53,922 nt of DNA, taken from assembly GCA_017504465.1 (NCBI GenBank), contig JAFVRE010000019.1:1-53922 (forward strand). Reading direction: 5' to 3'. Positions 17,019-29,200 of the stretch are shown here, piece by piece. The notes under the pieces are model-generated. The model saw only the letters and a program-made list of their open reading frames with translations. It did no database searches and had not been told where the DNA came from. The first letter of the stretch is position 1; the number at the start of each line of letters is the position of its first letter. Source of the stretch: Clostridia bacterium (GTDB lineage Bacteria > Bacillota > Clostridia > Christensenellales > Borkfalkiaceae). The translations under genes and the position numbers were made by a program.

Positions 17019-19766
17019 ATGAAAAAACTTCGATTACTCACGGTATTGAGTTTTATCGTAGGTTGTCTTGCGGTTTTTGCTTGCTGTACAAAACCGACGT
17101 TGGATACGCCCGACGTTGAAACTTTCAAAGTCAATGAAACGACTTTGGTGTTGACTTGGGCTGAAATCGACGATGCAAAAAGCTACAAGATAATGGTCAA
17201 TACCGAAGAATATAATAGTAAAAAGCCGTCGTATCCCATGGCTGATTTAGACGCTGGGGTATATACGATTACGGTGAAGGCTGTTAGCGGAAATAAGGAC
17301 GTGATGGATTCGGACTGGTCTGAAACCTTCACTTACGAACGCGAGGCTGAATCGGGGCTTTCGTATTACTTAATTAATAATAAGACGGAATACGCAGTAC
17401 GCGGTATCGGTTCGGCAAAGGGCGATATCGTAATCGACGACGTTTATAGAAATAAGCCTGTTACGAAAATCGCGGATATGGCATTTGCTAACAAGAGCAA
17501 AGACATTGATTCGGTTACGATCGGCGCGAACGTTAAAACGATCGGTTCGAGAGCGTTTTATAACTGCTCGAATATGGTAAGCGTCACTTTCAAGTCGGAT
17601 AAGGTAACTTCGATTGGCGCGTATGCTTTCCAAGGCTGCCGCGCTTTGAAAGAATTTACCGTTCCTTCTCAAGTAACCGAAATTCCCAACTACGCGTTTA
17701 CCTATTGCCGTTCCCTTGAAACCGTGAATTTCAATCAAGGGTTGACTTCGATCGGCGAAAAGGCGTTTGATAACTGTGATAAGCTTAACAACGTCGTTAT
17801 TCCCGACAGCGTAACTTCGATTGGTATATACGCGTTTGCGGACAACTTGGCGTTATCCAACATCAATTTGGGCAACGGCTTACAAGTACTCAAAGAATAC
17901 ACGTTCTTAAATTGTCAAACCTTGACGAACGTTACCTTTGGCAGCGGCTTGAAAGAGATTGAACAATTTGCGTTCTCTAAGTGTATCGCGCTTACTTCCA
18001 TTGATATTCCCGATACGGTAACTACCATCGGTCAAGGCGCTTTCCACAGCTGTGAAAATTTGGCGGAAGCGGATTTGAGCGATAATTTGGAAAAGCTCGG
18101 CGCTAGCGCGTTTGCGGGAACTAAGCTTTGGACGGACTCTGCTGACGGTATCGTAGTAGTGGACGGTTGGATTGCTGGCCGTAACGGTAAAGAGATTGGA
18201 AACACTGTCCTTAACGAAGGTAAAATCGTTGACGGTATCGTTGGTGTTGCAGATTATTCCTTCAATTTAAGTGAAGACTTCACGGCGCTTGGAATCCCCA
18301 ACAGCGTTAAGCACATAGGCGAGCGCGCGTTCTATAATTCTAAATTGACCAACCTTTCCATCGGCAGTGGTGTAGAAACGATCGGTGTAAGTGCATTCTC
18401 GCAATGTCAAGATCTTCGTAACGTAACGATTGAAGATGGAAGCGTGCTTAGAATTATTGATAACTACGCGTTCCAAAGCTGTAAGAAATTGACGTTAAAA
18501 TCTGAGTTGCCTGCAACGATTGAACGCATCGGTACGTACGCGTTTGAAAATACGTCTTACTGGAACCAAAGCCCGTCGTTGATTTACATTGGCAATTGGC
18601 TTGTAGGTTGTAGAAACGAAGCCTTGTTAAACGCTGACGTTAAAGAGGGCACCGTTGGTATTGCCGACTACGCGTTCTATAACTGCTTTGCGTTGAATAC
18701 TATCAATTTGCCTGAATCGGTAAAATATATCGGACGCGCGGCGTTCTACGGTTGCGCGACCTTGACGTACGTGAACGTTCCCTATGGCGTAACGGAAATT
18801 AAGGACTTTACGTTCTTTGGCTGTGCGACGTTGCCCGGTATTACAATTCCAAATACGGTTACGAGCATTGGTTATTCGGCGTTCAACAAATGTTACGGTT
18901 TACAAACGGTAACCCTTCCCGATTCAGTAAAATCAATTGACGATTATTCCTTCTATAAGTGTACTGCGCTTACCACCATTGATTTGGGCAAAGGCCTTAC
19001 TTCGATTGGTAACCGCGCGTTCTACGGTTCTGCTCTTACGGAAATCAATATTCCCGATAGCGTAACGTCTATCGGCACGCGCGTGTTCAATAGCTGTATT
19101 GCATTGACGAACGTTACGATTGGCAGCGGCTTGAAGAATTTGAGCAACTACACCTTCTACGGCTGTTCCACGCTTGCAAGCGTAGCAATTCCTTACGTAG
19201 AAACGATCGGGGATTATGCGTTTAGAAACTGCGTTGCAATGACGAGTATTGACTTTGGTAATTCCTTAAAGACGATAGGCAGGTACGCGTTCCACGGCTG
19301 TACGGGCTTGACGAGCGTGGTGTTCCCGCAAAGCTTAACCAGAATTAGCGACTATGCGTTTAGAACCTGTTCTTCATTGAACAGCATAACGATTACCAAC
19401 GCGCTTACTTCTATGGGTATGCACGTATTCAACGCCTCGAATAATTTGACGGTTTACTGCGAATACGACAGCGCGCCGAAGGATTGGATTCACTGGAATT
19501 CTTCTTACAGACCTGTAGTTTGGGGCGTTGAAACGTCGCAAGACAAGACTTACGTCGTATCCTTTGTAAAATCCAGCGCGAACATTTCTAACGCGAATGC
19601 TGTCAACGGCATTGCCGCGCCTTCGAGAGTGGGTTACGATTTCGGTGGTTGGACGACGGTTGAAAACGGAACGACTGAAGAATACACGATGGAAACGCTT
19701 TTAGACGCTCCCGATAATACTAAATTGTATGCTATTTGGACGGAAAAAGCTGAACAAATCTCATAA
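17019..19766 (+). CDS. BspA-like LRR surface lipoprotein with a C-terminal InlB repeat
   Basis: 915 aa from the ATG at 17019, chosen over an upstream in-frame TTG (16977) because GGAGG precedes it and the protein then begins with a proper signal MKKLRLLTVLSF. The lipobox is V-F-A-C (Cys22). An Fn3-like domain (about 35-115) is followed by an LRR_5 array (about 125-830) with repeats of the type YAF.GC..L..I.IP.SVT.IG. The C terminus has one InlB-like repeat (GYDFGGWTTVENG ... LYAIW). A lipid-anchored adhesin is the likely role; the ligand is unknown. It opens the cluster of surface proteins, and a lipoprotein gene starts 37 bases downstream. Confidence 0.88.
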   Translation: MKKLRLLTVLSFIVGCLAVFACCTKPTLDTPDVETFKVNETTLVLTWAEIDDAKSYKIMVNTEEYNSKKPSYPMADLDAGVYTITVKAVSGNKDVMDSDWSETFTYEREAESGLSYYLINNKTEYAVRGIGSAKGDIVIDDVYRNKPVTKIADMAFANKSKDIDSVTIGANVKTIGSRAFYNCSNMVSVTFKSDKVTSIGAYAFQGCRALKEFTVPSQVTEIPNYAFTYCRSLETVNFNQGLTSIGEKAFDNCDKLNNVVIPDSVTSIGIYAFADNLALSNINLGNGLQVLKEYTFLNCQTLTNVTFGSGLKEIEQFAFSKCIALTSIDIPDTVTTIGQGAFHSCENLAEADLSDNLEKLGASAFAGTKLWTDSADGIVVVDGWIAGRNGKEIGNTVLNEGKIVDGIVGVADYSFNLSEDFTALGIPNSVKHIGERAFYNSKLTNLSIGSGVETIGVSAFSQCQDLRNVTIEDGSVLRIIDNYAFQSCKKLTLKSELPATIERIGTYAFENTSYWNQSPSLIYIGNWLVGCRNEALLNADVKEGTVGIADYAFYNCFALNTINLPESVKYIGRAAFYGCATLTYVNVPYGVTEIKDFTFFGCATLPGITIPNTVTSIGYSAFNKCYGLQTVTLPDSVKSIDDYSFYKCTALTTIDLGKGLTSIGNRAFYGSALTEINIPDSVTSIGTRVFNSCIALTNVTIGSGLKNLSNYTFYGCSTLASVAIPYVETIGDYAFRNCVAMTSIDFGNSLKTIGRYAFHGCTGLTSVVFPQSLTRISDYAFRTCSSLNSITITNALTSMGMHVFNASNNLTVYCEYDSAPKDWIHWNSSYRPVVWGVETSQDKTYVVSFVKSSANISNANAVNGIAAPSRVGYDFGGWTTVENGTTEEYTMETLLDAPDNTKLYAIWTEKAEQIS

Positions 19767-19803
19767 AGCATAAAGAGAAAAACTCAAAAGGAGTTCATAT
19801 AAA

Positions 19804-22800
19804 ATGAAGAAGAGAAAACTTCTGATAACGTTGGCAAGCGTATTACTTTTTGCTTGCGTATTCGTTGGGTGTAAGAAAGTCGAGAAAATCGACGTACTCA
19901 AAAAGGATATGCCGCAAGTTGTTTACGTTCAAGGCTCGGATTTGAATCTTTCTAGCGGTAAACTTACCGCTGTAGTCGGTGACGATAAGGTTGAAATTTC
20001 GCTTAGCGATCCCGACGTTAGCGTATCCGGCTACGATAAAAACAAATTGGGCGAACAAGTTTTGACGATTACCTATGAGAAAAAGGTAACGACGATTAAG
20101 GTTACCGTCGTTCCTCGCGTAGTCGTTGAAAAAAATAAAACGAGCTATTTTGTTGGCGAAGAGTTCGACGAAAGTATGGGTAATCTCGTAATTACCAACG
20201 ACGACGGTACGCAATTCAACGCAAAAATCAGTGATGAAGCGGTTAGCGTTTCCGGTTTTTCTACGGAAACTGCAAATCCTGCGGTAGAAGTAACCGCTAC
20301 TTATGAAAAGGACGGCGTTAGCTACAGCGGTTCTTTCAAAGTTGCCGTACACGATATCGCGACTGCCTCGCTGAATGCTCCCAACAAAAAGGAATATGAT
20401 AATCACGAAACGGCTTTGGATCTTAAGGGCGGTTATCTTACCTTGAAAAATGCTGATGAAACCCTCGTTGAACACGTCCTTTTAACCGAAGATATGATCA
20501 AAGGGTTTGATTTAAGCGCTGCGACTTTGGAACATCGCGAATCCCCGCTTGAACAAACCTTGACTGTGGAATATCTCGGTGTTCAAAAGGAATATAAGAT
20601 TCAAATCAACTTCAGCGATTTGTCTTTGATTAGATTGCGCGCTGAACAATGTAAGGACTTCACGTGGACTGAGGCGACGACGCCTGCCGACTGCGACGCG
20701 GAACTTGGCGACAACGTTTTGGAAGCGATGAGCGTTTATTTCGGCATGGAAGACGCTGACAAGAAAGACGTAGATCCCGATCAGCTTGACCTTTTGGTAA
20801 AGACGGCGGCAACCTACGGTCTTGATAAGTGGAGCAAAGCATTTGCTTCTTATTCGGACGCGTTCTACTTAAGCGGCGGCAATTTGTATTGGGATTGCAG
20901 CGATTATACGAAGACCAAAGCAGTTTATACGAGCTTGGAACAAAAGAATCCTGTTATCTACAAAGATTCTTTGATCTTAAAGCAATTGGAAACGACGTTC
21001 GGTGAAACGGTTATCGTTCCTGCGGAAGAAGACGACGGCGAAGACGTTACCGTTGGCGATATTTTGGCTGCGGTATATGACACTGAAATGATGGATAACT
21101 TCGCAGGTCAGTTAAAGCTTATAACGTCTTTACACGAATCTCTTATGAGCATTCCTAAGGATTGGACGTTAAACGATTTGAAGACGACGTATAAAGACGC
21201 TGTAGAAGCTACGTGGGTGCTCTTGCGTGAATCCGATTATACGCACATTCAGTATAGAACGCTTTACAAATTGGCGACGAAGTGGAGAGAAAAACAAGAC
21301 TTGTTTGAAATTCTCTACGCTTACTATTACGATCCCACCAACCTTGATGAAAACGGTAAGGTAAATCTCGACAAGATCAACGCGTTCAAGGATTTCCACT
21401 TGACCGGTGATTTGGAAACGCTTTACATCTATTTATATAATGCAAAGACGCAAATTGAACAGATGCGCAGCGGTTACGCGAAGTCGGACGACTTTATGTA
21501 CTACTACGAACAAGCGTTGAAGCTGAAAGATAAGATTCTCGCAAGCGGTAGCGATATGGAAAAGGATTTGTATGATCGTTTGAAGTTCGACTACTTGATT
21601 TCGGACGGTACGAATTTCGTACAATACGGCTTTGATTCGCTCTTCTTCTTGTTTAAGAGTACAACGATGGGGTACTTGTACCACTTCAACGGATATTTAG
21701 GCAATGAAGAATTTGAAGGTCTTTGGGCGCAAAACCTTGCTATTTGGGAAGAAGCAAACAACGGTGATGAAACCTATTTCAGCTCTCCTGAATTTGGCGC
21801 GGCTGTAGAAGCTATGTTCAAAGATTATATGAACTTGTCGCCGATGCAACAGGTTGTGTTTACAAATATGCTCAACCCGTACTATATTCCCATTTCTGCG
21901 CAAGGTTTCCCTTCCATGGTTTGGGACGACAGCGAAACGAGCTATAACACCTTCGTGTACTTCGTTTATAAGCATTATAGAAGCGTATTGCCTGAATCGA
22001 CGCACGACGCATTCCGTCAATTAATGCTTTCCGTAGAAAACTTCTCGAGAATTGGTATGTATTCTACGAACGGCTATTGGGTAGTGTTCGTTGAAGAATT
22101 CAAGCAAGGCATGACCATGGTATCCGATTACCTTGCAGCTGCCCCCGCGGCTGACCAGGCTGTATTCAAAAATGAATTGGGCTGGTTCTACGATAAGTAT
22201 TTGGATTTCGCGAAAGTTAAATTCCAAAGCACCGAACAACCCAAAGCAGAATCCTTGGGCGAATGGAAGGACGATTTTGAAGAATTGTATTCGGCGCTTG
22301 CAGACGCATATTTCTTGGCGGAACTTTACAATTACTATCAAGAACAAGGAGCTTCTATCGGTATTGCGGTTATGTCTGCCTATGAAAAGGTAGATGAAAT
22401 TGCAAATCGAATTCTTGCTTCTAACGACGAAAGCATAATTAGAGCTTATTATTATGACGTTATGACAATACCCATGATAATGCCTAACGGTATGGAAGCA
22501 ACGCTTGGTGGTACGCCCGATTTCTTGGTGTACTACATAAGGGAGATCTATATCAAGTTCTTGCGGGGTAGTTTGTTTACTCAAGATTATGTGCTTTACG
22601 ACTACTATAACGATATCAACGTGAACGAAATCGGTATGGATTTGGAGGAATTCCTTTCCAAAGCAAGCTATTTGTACTATACCTATTTCTATATGAATAC
22701 CGTTGGTTCGTCAGACGCAGATCCCAAATTCTTTACCGATATCGATCTTGTAATGGAACTTATGTCCGATTACAGAAATCTCACGAAAGAACAAAAGCAT

Positions 22801-23166
22801 TTTGTGACGGTACTCAGCAATACTTTTGGTATGTACGTAGGTTCTATTATGCAATTCGGATACGAGCAAAAGTTAGGTACTGACGCAAATGCGGTGGTAG
22901 AAGATCTTTTGAAGGTGGAATTCTATTATGCTGCATACGCAATGTATCCTGCGGGGGATTCCGAAGAGGAAGAGGCGCCTTATCAAGCCTTGCTTGCTAC
23001 CGAGCTGGAAAATCTCTTGAAAGACTATGCAGTATTGCTTAGCGAAGAGAATAAGGAATCGAAGGCGAAATTTGATATCTACTTCGGCGAGATGTACGAT
23101 TACTATATTGCAAGATGCGCAGAAGCAGGTTTTAACACGACCTTGCCTTCTACCGACGCTCAATAA
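19804..23166 (+). CDS. Large lipoprotein with Ig-like N terminus and unknown helical body
   Basis: 1120 aa. Start ATG at 19804 after AAAAGGAG. The signal peptide ends F-V-G-C (Cys23). Two or three bacterial Ig-like domains (about 30-270) contain motifs such as GEQVLTITYEKKVTTIKVTVV-type strands. The remaining 850 residues are rich in Tyr, Asp, Leu and Glu and look mostly helical (YYYDPTNLDENG, FVYFVYKHYRSVLPES). I recognise no enzyme motif or known family there. Its place between an LRR lipoprotein and the surface protease suggests that it is a surface scaffold or binding component. A strong hairpin follows the stop codon. Function unknown. Confidence 0.8.
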   Translation: MKKRKLLITLASVLLFACVFVGCKKVEKIDVLKKDMPQVVYVQGSDLNLSSGKLTAVVGDDKVEISLSDPDVSVSGYDKNKLGEQVLTITYEKKVTTIKVTVVPRVVVEKNKTSYFVGEEFDESMGNLVITNDDGTQFNAKISDEAVSVSGFSTETANPAVEVTATYEKDGVSYSGSFKVAVHDIATASLNAPNKKEYDNHETALDLKGGYLTLKNADETLVEHVLLTEDMIKGFDLSAATLEHRESPLEQTLTVEYLGVQKEYKIQINFSDLSLIRLRAEQCKDFTWTEATTPADCDAELGDNVLEAMSVYFGMEDADKKDVDPDQLDLLVKTAATYGLDKWSKAFASYSDAFYLSGGNLYWDCSDYTKTKAVYTSLEQKNPVIYKDSLILKQLETTFGETVIVPAEEDDGEDVTVGDILAAVYDTEMMDNFAGQLKLITSLHESLMSIPKDWTLNDLKTTYKDAVEATWVLLRESDYTHIQYRTLYKLATKWREKQDLFEILYAYYYDPTNLDENGKVNLDKINAFKDFHLTGDLETLYIYLYNAKTQIEQMRSGYAKSDDFMYYYEQALKLKDKILASGSDMEKDLYDRLKFDYLISDGTNFVQYGFDSLFFLFKSTTMGYLYHFNGYLGNEEFEGLWAQNLAIWEEANNGDETYFSSPEFGAAVEAMFKDYMNLSPMQQVVFTNMLNPYYIPISAQGFPSMVWDDSETSYNTFVYFVYKHYRSVLPESTHDAFRQLMLSVENFSRIGMYSTNGYWVVFVEEFKQGMTMVSDYLAAAPAADQAVFKNELGWFYDKYLDFAKVKFQSTEQPKAESLGEWKDDFEELYSALADAYFLAELYNYYQEQGASIGIAVMSAYEKVDEIANRILASNDESIIRAYYYDVMTIPMIMPNGMEATLGGTPDFLVYYIREIYIKFLRGSLFTQDYVLYDYYNDINVNEIGMDLEEFLSKASYLYYTYFYMNTVGSSDADPKFFTDIDLVMELMSDYRNLTKEQKHFVTVLSNTFGMYVGSIMQFGYEQKLGTDANAVVEDLLKVEFYYAAYAMYPAGDSEEEEAPYQALLATELENLLKDYAVLLSEENKESKAKFDIYFGEMYDYYIARCAEAGFNTTLPSTDAQ

Positions 23167-23185
23167 AAATTAAGATAAAAGTTAA

Positions 23186-23224
23186 CTTTGGCGCAAACGT
23201 CGATTCGGCGTTTGCGCGCCAAAG
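23186..23224 (+). other. Strong intergenic hairpin without a T tract
   Basis: CTTTGGCGCAAACG (23186-23199) pairs with CGTTTG (23209-23214) and CGCCAAAG (23217-23224), leaving a 2-base bulge. It is followed by CGATAAGGGG rather than T residues. It may partially uncouple the lipoprotein gene from the protease gene, or stabilise one of the mRNA halves. Confidence 0.6.
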
Positions 23225-23285
23225 CGATAAGGGGAATACGATATAACGGCAGGTTATACGATAATAATGAGAAAGGAGATAACAA

Positions 23286-26200
23286 GTGAAATACAAGACT
23301 AAGAAAATTGCATTAGCGGTAACGTCGCTTTCGATGGCGGCTTTACTCGGCGCTTCTTATGCAATTCAAATGCCTGTCACAAATCTTCAAAACGGAGGGT
23401 TAAACACTCCCACGGCAGATACTGCAAAAAATATAACGAAGCTTTCCGACGAATTCACTTCGTCGCTTGATAATACGCAATTTTTCAAGGATTCGATCAC
23501 TCAGCTGAATACGCTCGCTCAAAACAGCGACGGTACGCGTAGAATTATCGTTGAGTTTGAATCCAAATCTCAAATCGACGTGTATTTGGGAAATACTGCA
23601 TTGCAGTCCAAATATCTGGAATTTGCTGATTATGCAAACGGCAGAGAAGGCGTAGCTTACGCAAAAACGTTGGAAAAGGAACAAGACGCATTCTTCAAAG
23701 CGTTGAATAAAACTTCGCTCGAGTATGAAGCGCGTCACGCTTATACTTCCATTTTGAACGCAGTATCCTTGGTTGTTCATACCAAAGACGTAGCGAAGAT
23801 TGAAGGCATGGACGGCGTTAAGAACGTTATTCTTTCCGAAGTATATTTAGAGCCTACGGTTGAACCTACCATTAACGTGGTTGACGTTTATGGTACGGGT
23901 ATTTACGACTCTTCCGATATCAGTTACAAAGGCGACGGCATGCTCGTTTCCGTTCTTGATACCGGTTTTGATATCGCGCACAACGCTTTCCAAACAATGC
24001 CTCAAGTAGAAAAGGTTGACTTGGAAGACGTAAAAGACGTATTCCCTCGTTTAGCGGCAAACGGTTATGGCGGAAATTCTAAAACGACCGCAAACGACGT
24101 TTACTATAACGCGAAAGTTCCCTTTGCTTACGATTATGCGGATAAAGACGCTGACGTATTTGCAATTGCGAACTCGCACGGTGTTCACGTTGCAGGTATT
24201 ATTGCAGGTCAGGATGATTCGGTAACCGAAGAAGACGATAAGGCGTTTAAGAACGGCGAGAAATTTATCGGTGTTGCGCCCAACGCACAGCTTATGATAG
24301 GTAAAGTTTTCTCGGATAAGGATACCGCAAGAGGCGCTGATACGGACGATATTTTGGCGGCTGTTTCGGACTCCGTACTCGTTGGCGCGGACGTTATCAA
24401 TATGTCCTTGGGTATGTCCTGCGGGTTCTCCCGTGAAGAAGACGGCGACGTAACGAACGAAATTTATGAAAAAGTTTACGCGGCTGGCGTCAACCTTGTC
24501 GTAGCGGCAGGTAACGAAGCGAGCTCGGCTATGGGCGGCGCATACGGTTCGACCAACCTTACGTCCAACCCCGATAGTGCGACGGTAGGTTCGCCTTCGA
24601 CGTATTTCAGCTCCCTTTCCGTTGCATCCATTTCCGGACAAAAAGCGTCGTATATGTTGCTTGACGACGGTACGGCAGTTTATTTCAACGAATCCTCGTC
24701 GGCTTCCGGTCAACAAGGTAAGTTCGTTGAAGAATTATTAAACGGACAAAAGACGAGAGAATTAAGCTACGTGGTCGTACCCGGTTACGGCCGTCCCGGT
24801 AACTACACGAACGCAGTTAAGAACGCTTTAAAACAAGGCGATTGCGTTGCGGTCGTTAGCCGTGGCGATATTTCTTTCGAAGAAAAGCAAAAGAACGCAT
24901 TTGACGCAGGCGCAGTGGCATGTATTATCTACAATAATATGTCGGGTAAAATTTCCGCTTCGCTCGGTACCGGTAAGAAAATCCCTACCTGTACGGTAGC
25001 GGCGTCAATCGGACAAAAATTCGTACAAAACGGTTCGGGTAAGATTACCTTAAACGAAGAATATAAGGCAGGTCCTTTCATGTCTGACTTCTCGTCTTGG
25101 GGCCCGACCAACGATTTAAAAATCAAACCTGAAATCACGGCGCACGGCGGTGAAATTACTTCCGCAGTCGTTGGCGGTTACGCGCAATACAGCGGTACGA
25201 GTATGGCAGCGCCGAATATGGCTGGTGCGGTAGCGCTTTTGCGTCAACACGTTTCTGAAACGTACGGTTTGACGGGTGTAGAACTTGCAAACCGCGTCAA
25301 TCAGCTTTTAATGAGTACGGCTACTATCGTTTACGACGAAAACGGCTTGCCTTACGCAGTTAGAAAACAGGGCGCAGGGCTTGGCGATATCGGCAAGGCG
25401 ATTAGCACGGACGCTTATCTGTACGTTGAAAACAGCCCTAAAACCAAGCTTGAACTTGGCGACGACGAAAACAGAACGGGCGTTTACAAGATGGACTTCC
25501 ACGTTACCAACACTTCCACTTCGACCAAGACGTATAAGCTTGATTTGGTGGCAATGACGGAAAGCGTTTCGATTGATAACATCACCGTTGAAGAAAAGGC
25601 ATATTTGCTTAACGACGCGCAAAAGACCTATCTCGTCAACGGTGAAAATGCTAAGAGCGTTACGCTCGAACCGGGCGCGGATGCAAAAATCACCGTAACC
25701 TTGGCGTTGAGCGCGGAAGAAAAGGCGTACTTAGAAGAAAACTTTGCAAACGGTATGTACGTAGAGGGCTTCGTTACGCTTAAAGACCAAGATAGCAACG
25801 GCGTAGATTTGTCCATTCCTTACCTTGCATTCTACGGCAACTGGGAAGACGCGCCCATGTTCGATAAGAGCGCGTACGAAGTAAGTAAGGATCATTACGA
25901 CACTTCGATTAAGGACGAGGATAAGATCGTTGCTGCAATCTACGAATCGATTGCAATCGGTCACGCATATAAGGATTATAAAGAATATTACTTACCCTTA
26001 GGTCAATATTTGTACAGAACTCCTAACGACGCGGATTCTGGGGTAGTTTCGTCGGTAGATAAGATTTCTATCGGTAACAGCCAGTATGGTGTATATGGCT
26101 TATACGCTATGTACATGGGCATGCTCCGTCCCGCGGCGGAAATGGATATCCGCATCGAAAACGCGGTAACAGGCGAGGTTATTTTCGACAAAACGGAATA

Positions 26201-29200
26201 TAACGTTAGAAAATCCCACAACACAGGTCCTTCGGTTGTTGAGTTTGAACTCACCTCGGAAGAGCTTGGTTTGATGAATAACGAGCAGTATAAAGTTATT
26301 ATGACTGCTTACAACGATTATGACAACGAAGAGGATTTCGAAACGAGAGAATTTGGTTTCTACGTTGACTATCAAGCTCCGCTCATTCAATCGAGCAAGT
26401 TCAGATATGAAGACAACGCTGACGGTACGCGCAAGGTATTCCTTGACCTTGAAATCTACGATAACCATTATTCGCAAAGTATTCAGCTCTTCATTCCGTT
26501 GTCTGAAACGGAAGCGGACTTTATTACCACTTATCCCGTTCCCATTAAAGACGGCGTAAGAGACGGTATTTCCAAAGTTTCCATCAACGTAACCGACTAC
26601 GTTGAAAATATGAAAAACGCACCCGGCGAGTATAAGAATACTTTGGGTGTGCGCGTGGACGACTATGCGTTGAACGCTTCGGCTTATCTTGTTCAACTCC
26701 ATACCACGCTTGTTGATGAAATTAAATTTAGCTATACTTATAAAGATGAAAACAGACAAGAAGTAACCAAGGACTTCGACGCGAACACCACCGTGGTGCT
26801 TCGTCCCAACGAATCGTTGGATTTGACGAAAGGCTCGGGTTACGTTTTGAACGGGGATACTACTCAACAAGTAACCTTCTCCGTTGAAATGCTCGGTTAC
26901 ACGGGATACATCTGTTCTCATCCCGACGAGCACGGCGTCGCTTGTAATTTCGCATTTGACGAAGTCGCAGGCTACACCTACAAGAAAGGCGATTACTATT
27001 ACGACAAAGCCAGCGGTACGGTAATGCAAAAGACGGAAGACGATACGGAAGCTACCTACGCTCCGTACACCAAGTTCTTCAGCGTAATTGCAGAAGAAGT
27101 GGTTAAGACGGGTAAGAACAATTATGTTCAACCCGAAAGCAAGCACTTCGTATGCCCCGCTTGCGGAACGGAAGAAGTATTCGCGTTCAATAAGAGAACT
27201 GGTAAGTTTACGACCAACACGTTCAAAGCATTCCATCAAGATCCTATGATTTTCGACGTAATCTTTACGTCGGCAAATCCCAACGTCGTAAAAGTACAAG
27301 ACGGTTCGCTTTACGCAGTTGGCGAAGGTACGACGACGATTACCGCAAGACCTTCCAACAATGAGGACGCTAAGAACGACGTAACCTTTACCGTAAAGGT
27401 AGAAGGCAAGGCGGTCAATAGCTTCATTGAAGAAATTACCGTTGGTTCGTTATACAATAAGACAAAGAAAGAAACGCGTAACGTTTCGACGGGCGGTGCT
27501 TCGGTAGAATGTGGTTCGGAACTTGTATTATATCCTTCCTTCACGCCTTGGTACGTTACGGAAATTAACGACTTGGTATGGAGAAGCTCGGATCCCGATA
27601 CGGTGGAAATCCTTACTTCCAGCTCTTCGTCGGCAACCGTGCTTTGTAAGAAACCCGGTTCGGCTTCTATCTTGATCTCGTCGCCTTCCAACAGCTTGAT
27701 CGGTACCTTCCTTCTCGTTGTTGAAGAACAATACATTATGAACAGCTATTACTTCTACGACTATAAGGGCGTTGGTTATAGCGAAAAGTACGTTGACGAA
27801 AAGGGCGCAACGAGAAACATGCTCGTTATTCCTGCAAATCTCGGTATCGTCATGATGGGTTCTTGGACGACCAGCTTCGGTTATGAAGGCACTTTTGAAG
27901 ACGTAAAGGGCTTGGATACGGTAGTCGTACCCCAAGGTGTTACCTCGATCGGCGCAAACTGCTTCCAAGGCACGTCGATTAGAAGAATTTATTTACCTTC
28001 GTCTATCGAACAAATCTCTTCCTACGCATTCGACGGAACACCCCTTGAGGAAGTGTTCTGGTACGATGCAGGCGAAGACAGTAAGTCCGGTATCGAATAC
28101 GATGCGGATAAGAACACGTATGACTGGGATGTATTCTACGCTAACGCAACGGTAGAATCGACGGCGAAGCGTATCGTACTTAGCTACGGCGCATTCGATG
28201 GTTGTAAGAACTTGAAGACGTTTGACTTCTCGAGAGTTACGGCTGCCTTCAGCTCGGCTATGTACGGTTGTAAGTCCCTTAAATCGGTGGACGCAAGTAA
28301 CCTTCGCTATGCGGAAAGCTATATTTTCGGCGGCTGTTCGAGCCTTGACAGCGTAACCCTTCACAAAGATACGGTATTAGGTTCTAACGCATTCATGGGT
28401 ACGGGCTTGACGGAAGTGGATTATTACGGTTCGGTTGTTGCAAAGGGCTTGTTCTCCAACGCAACCAACTTAACGAAGATTACCTTCCACAACGACGTTA
28501 CCTTAATCGGTGAAAATGCATTCAGCGGCTGTTCGAAGCTTTCGACGGTAGAATTTAAAGGCGCTTGCCAAGAAATCTCGAATAAAGCGTTTGCGAATTG
28601 TACGAGTCTTACGACGTTCGCAATGCCTGAGGGAATGAAGACGATCGGCAACGAAGCGTTCAGCGGCTGTTCCAAGCTTGCAAGCGTTACCGTTGACGCG
28701 CAATCGGATATTCAAACGGTTGGCAACAACGTATTCAAAAACTGCGCTAACTTGAAATCGGTTACGGTGGACGGCCAAGCTTCGCACTATAATACCGCAA
28801 CGAGCGGCTCTTATACGATGCTCACGAACGCAAACGGCACGCGCATTATCTTAGCGCCTACCGCTTATCCCTTGACTTATACGGGCGTATTTACCGTTCC
28901 CAGCAATATGACGGAAATCGGCGAGTATGCTTATGCGAACAATTCTTCGCTTGAAGGCAAGGAATTGATTATTCCCGAAGGTGTTGAGAAGATCGGCTAT
29001 GCCGCATTCTCTAACGTAAAGATTAAAAAGGTAGTCATTCCTGCGTCCGTAACGGAAATCTCCGCGTACGCATTTGCAGGTTGTACCAACTTGGAAACGG
29101 TTGTATTTCTTTGCGATTTGAAAGAAATTGCGCCTTACACCTTCCAAGGCTGTAGCTCGCTCACGAACGTTCAAATTCCCGCGTCGGTTGAAGTAATCGG

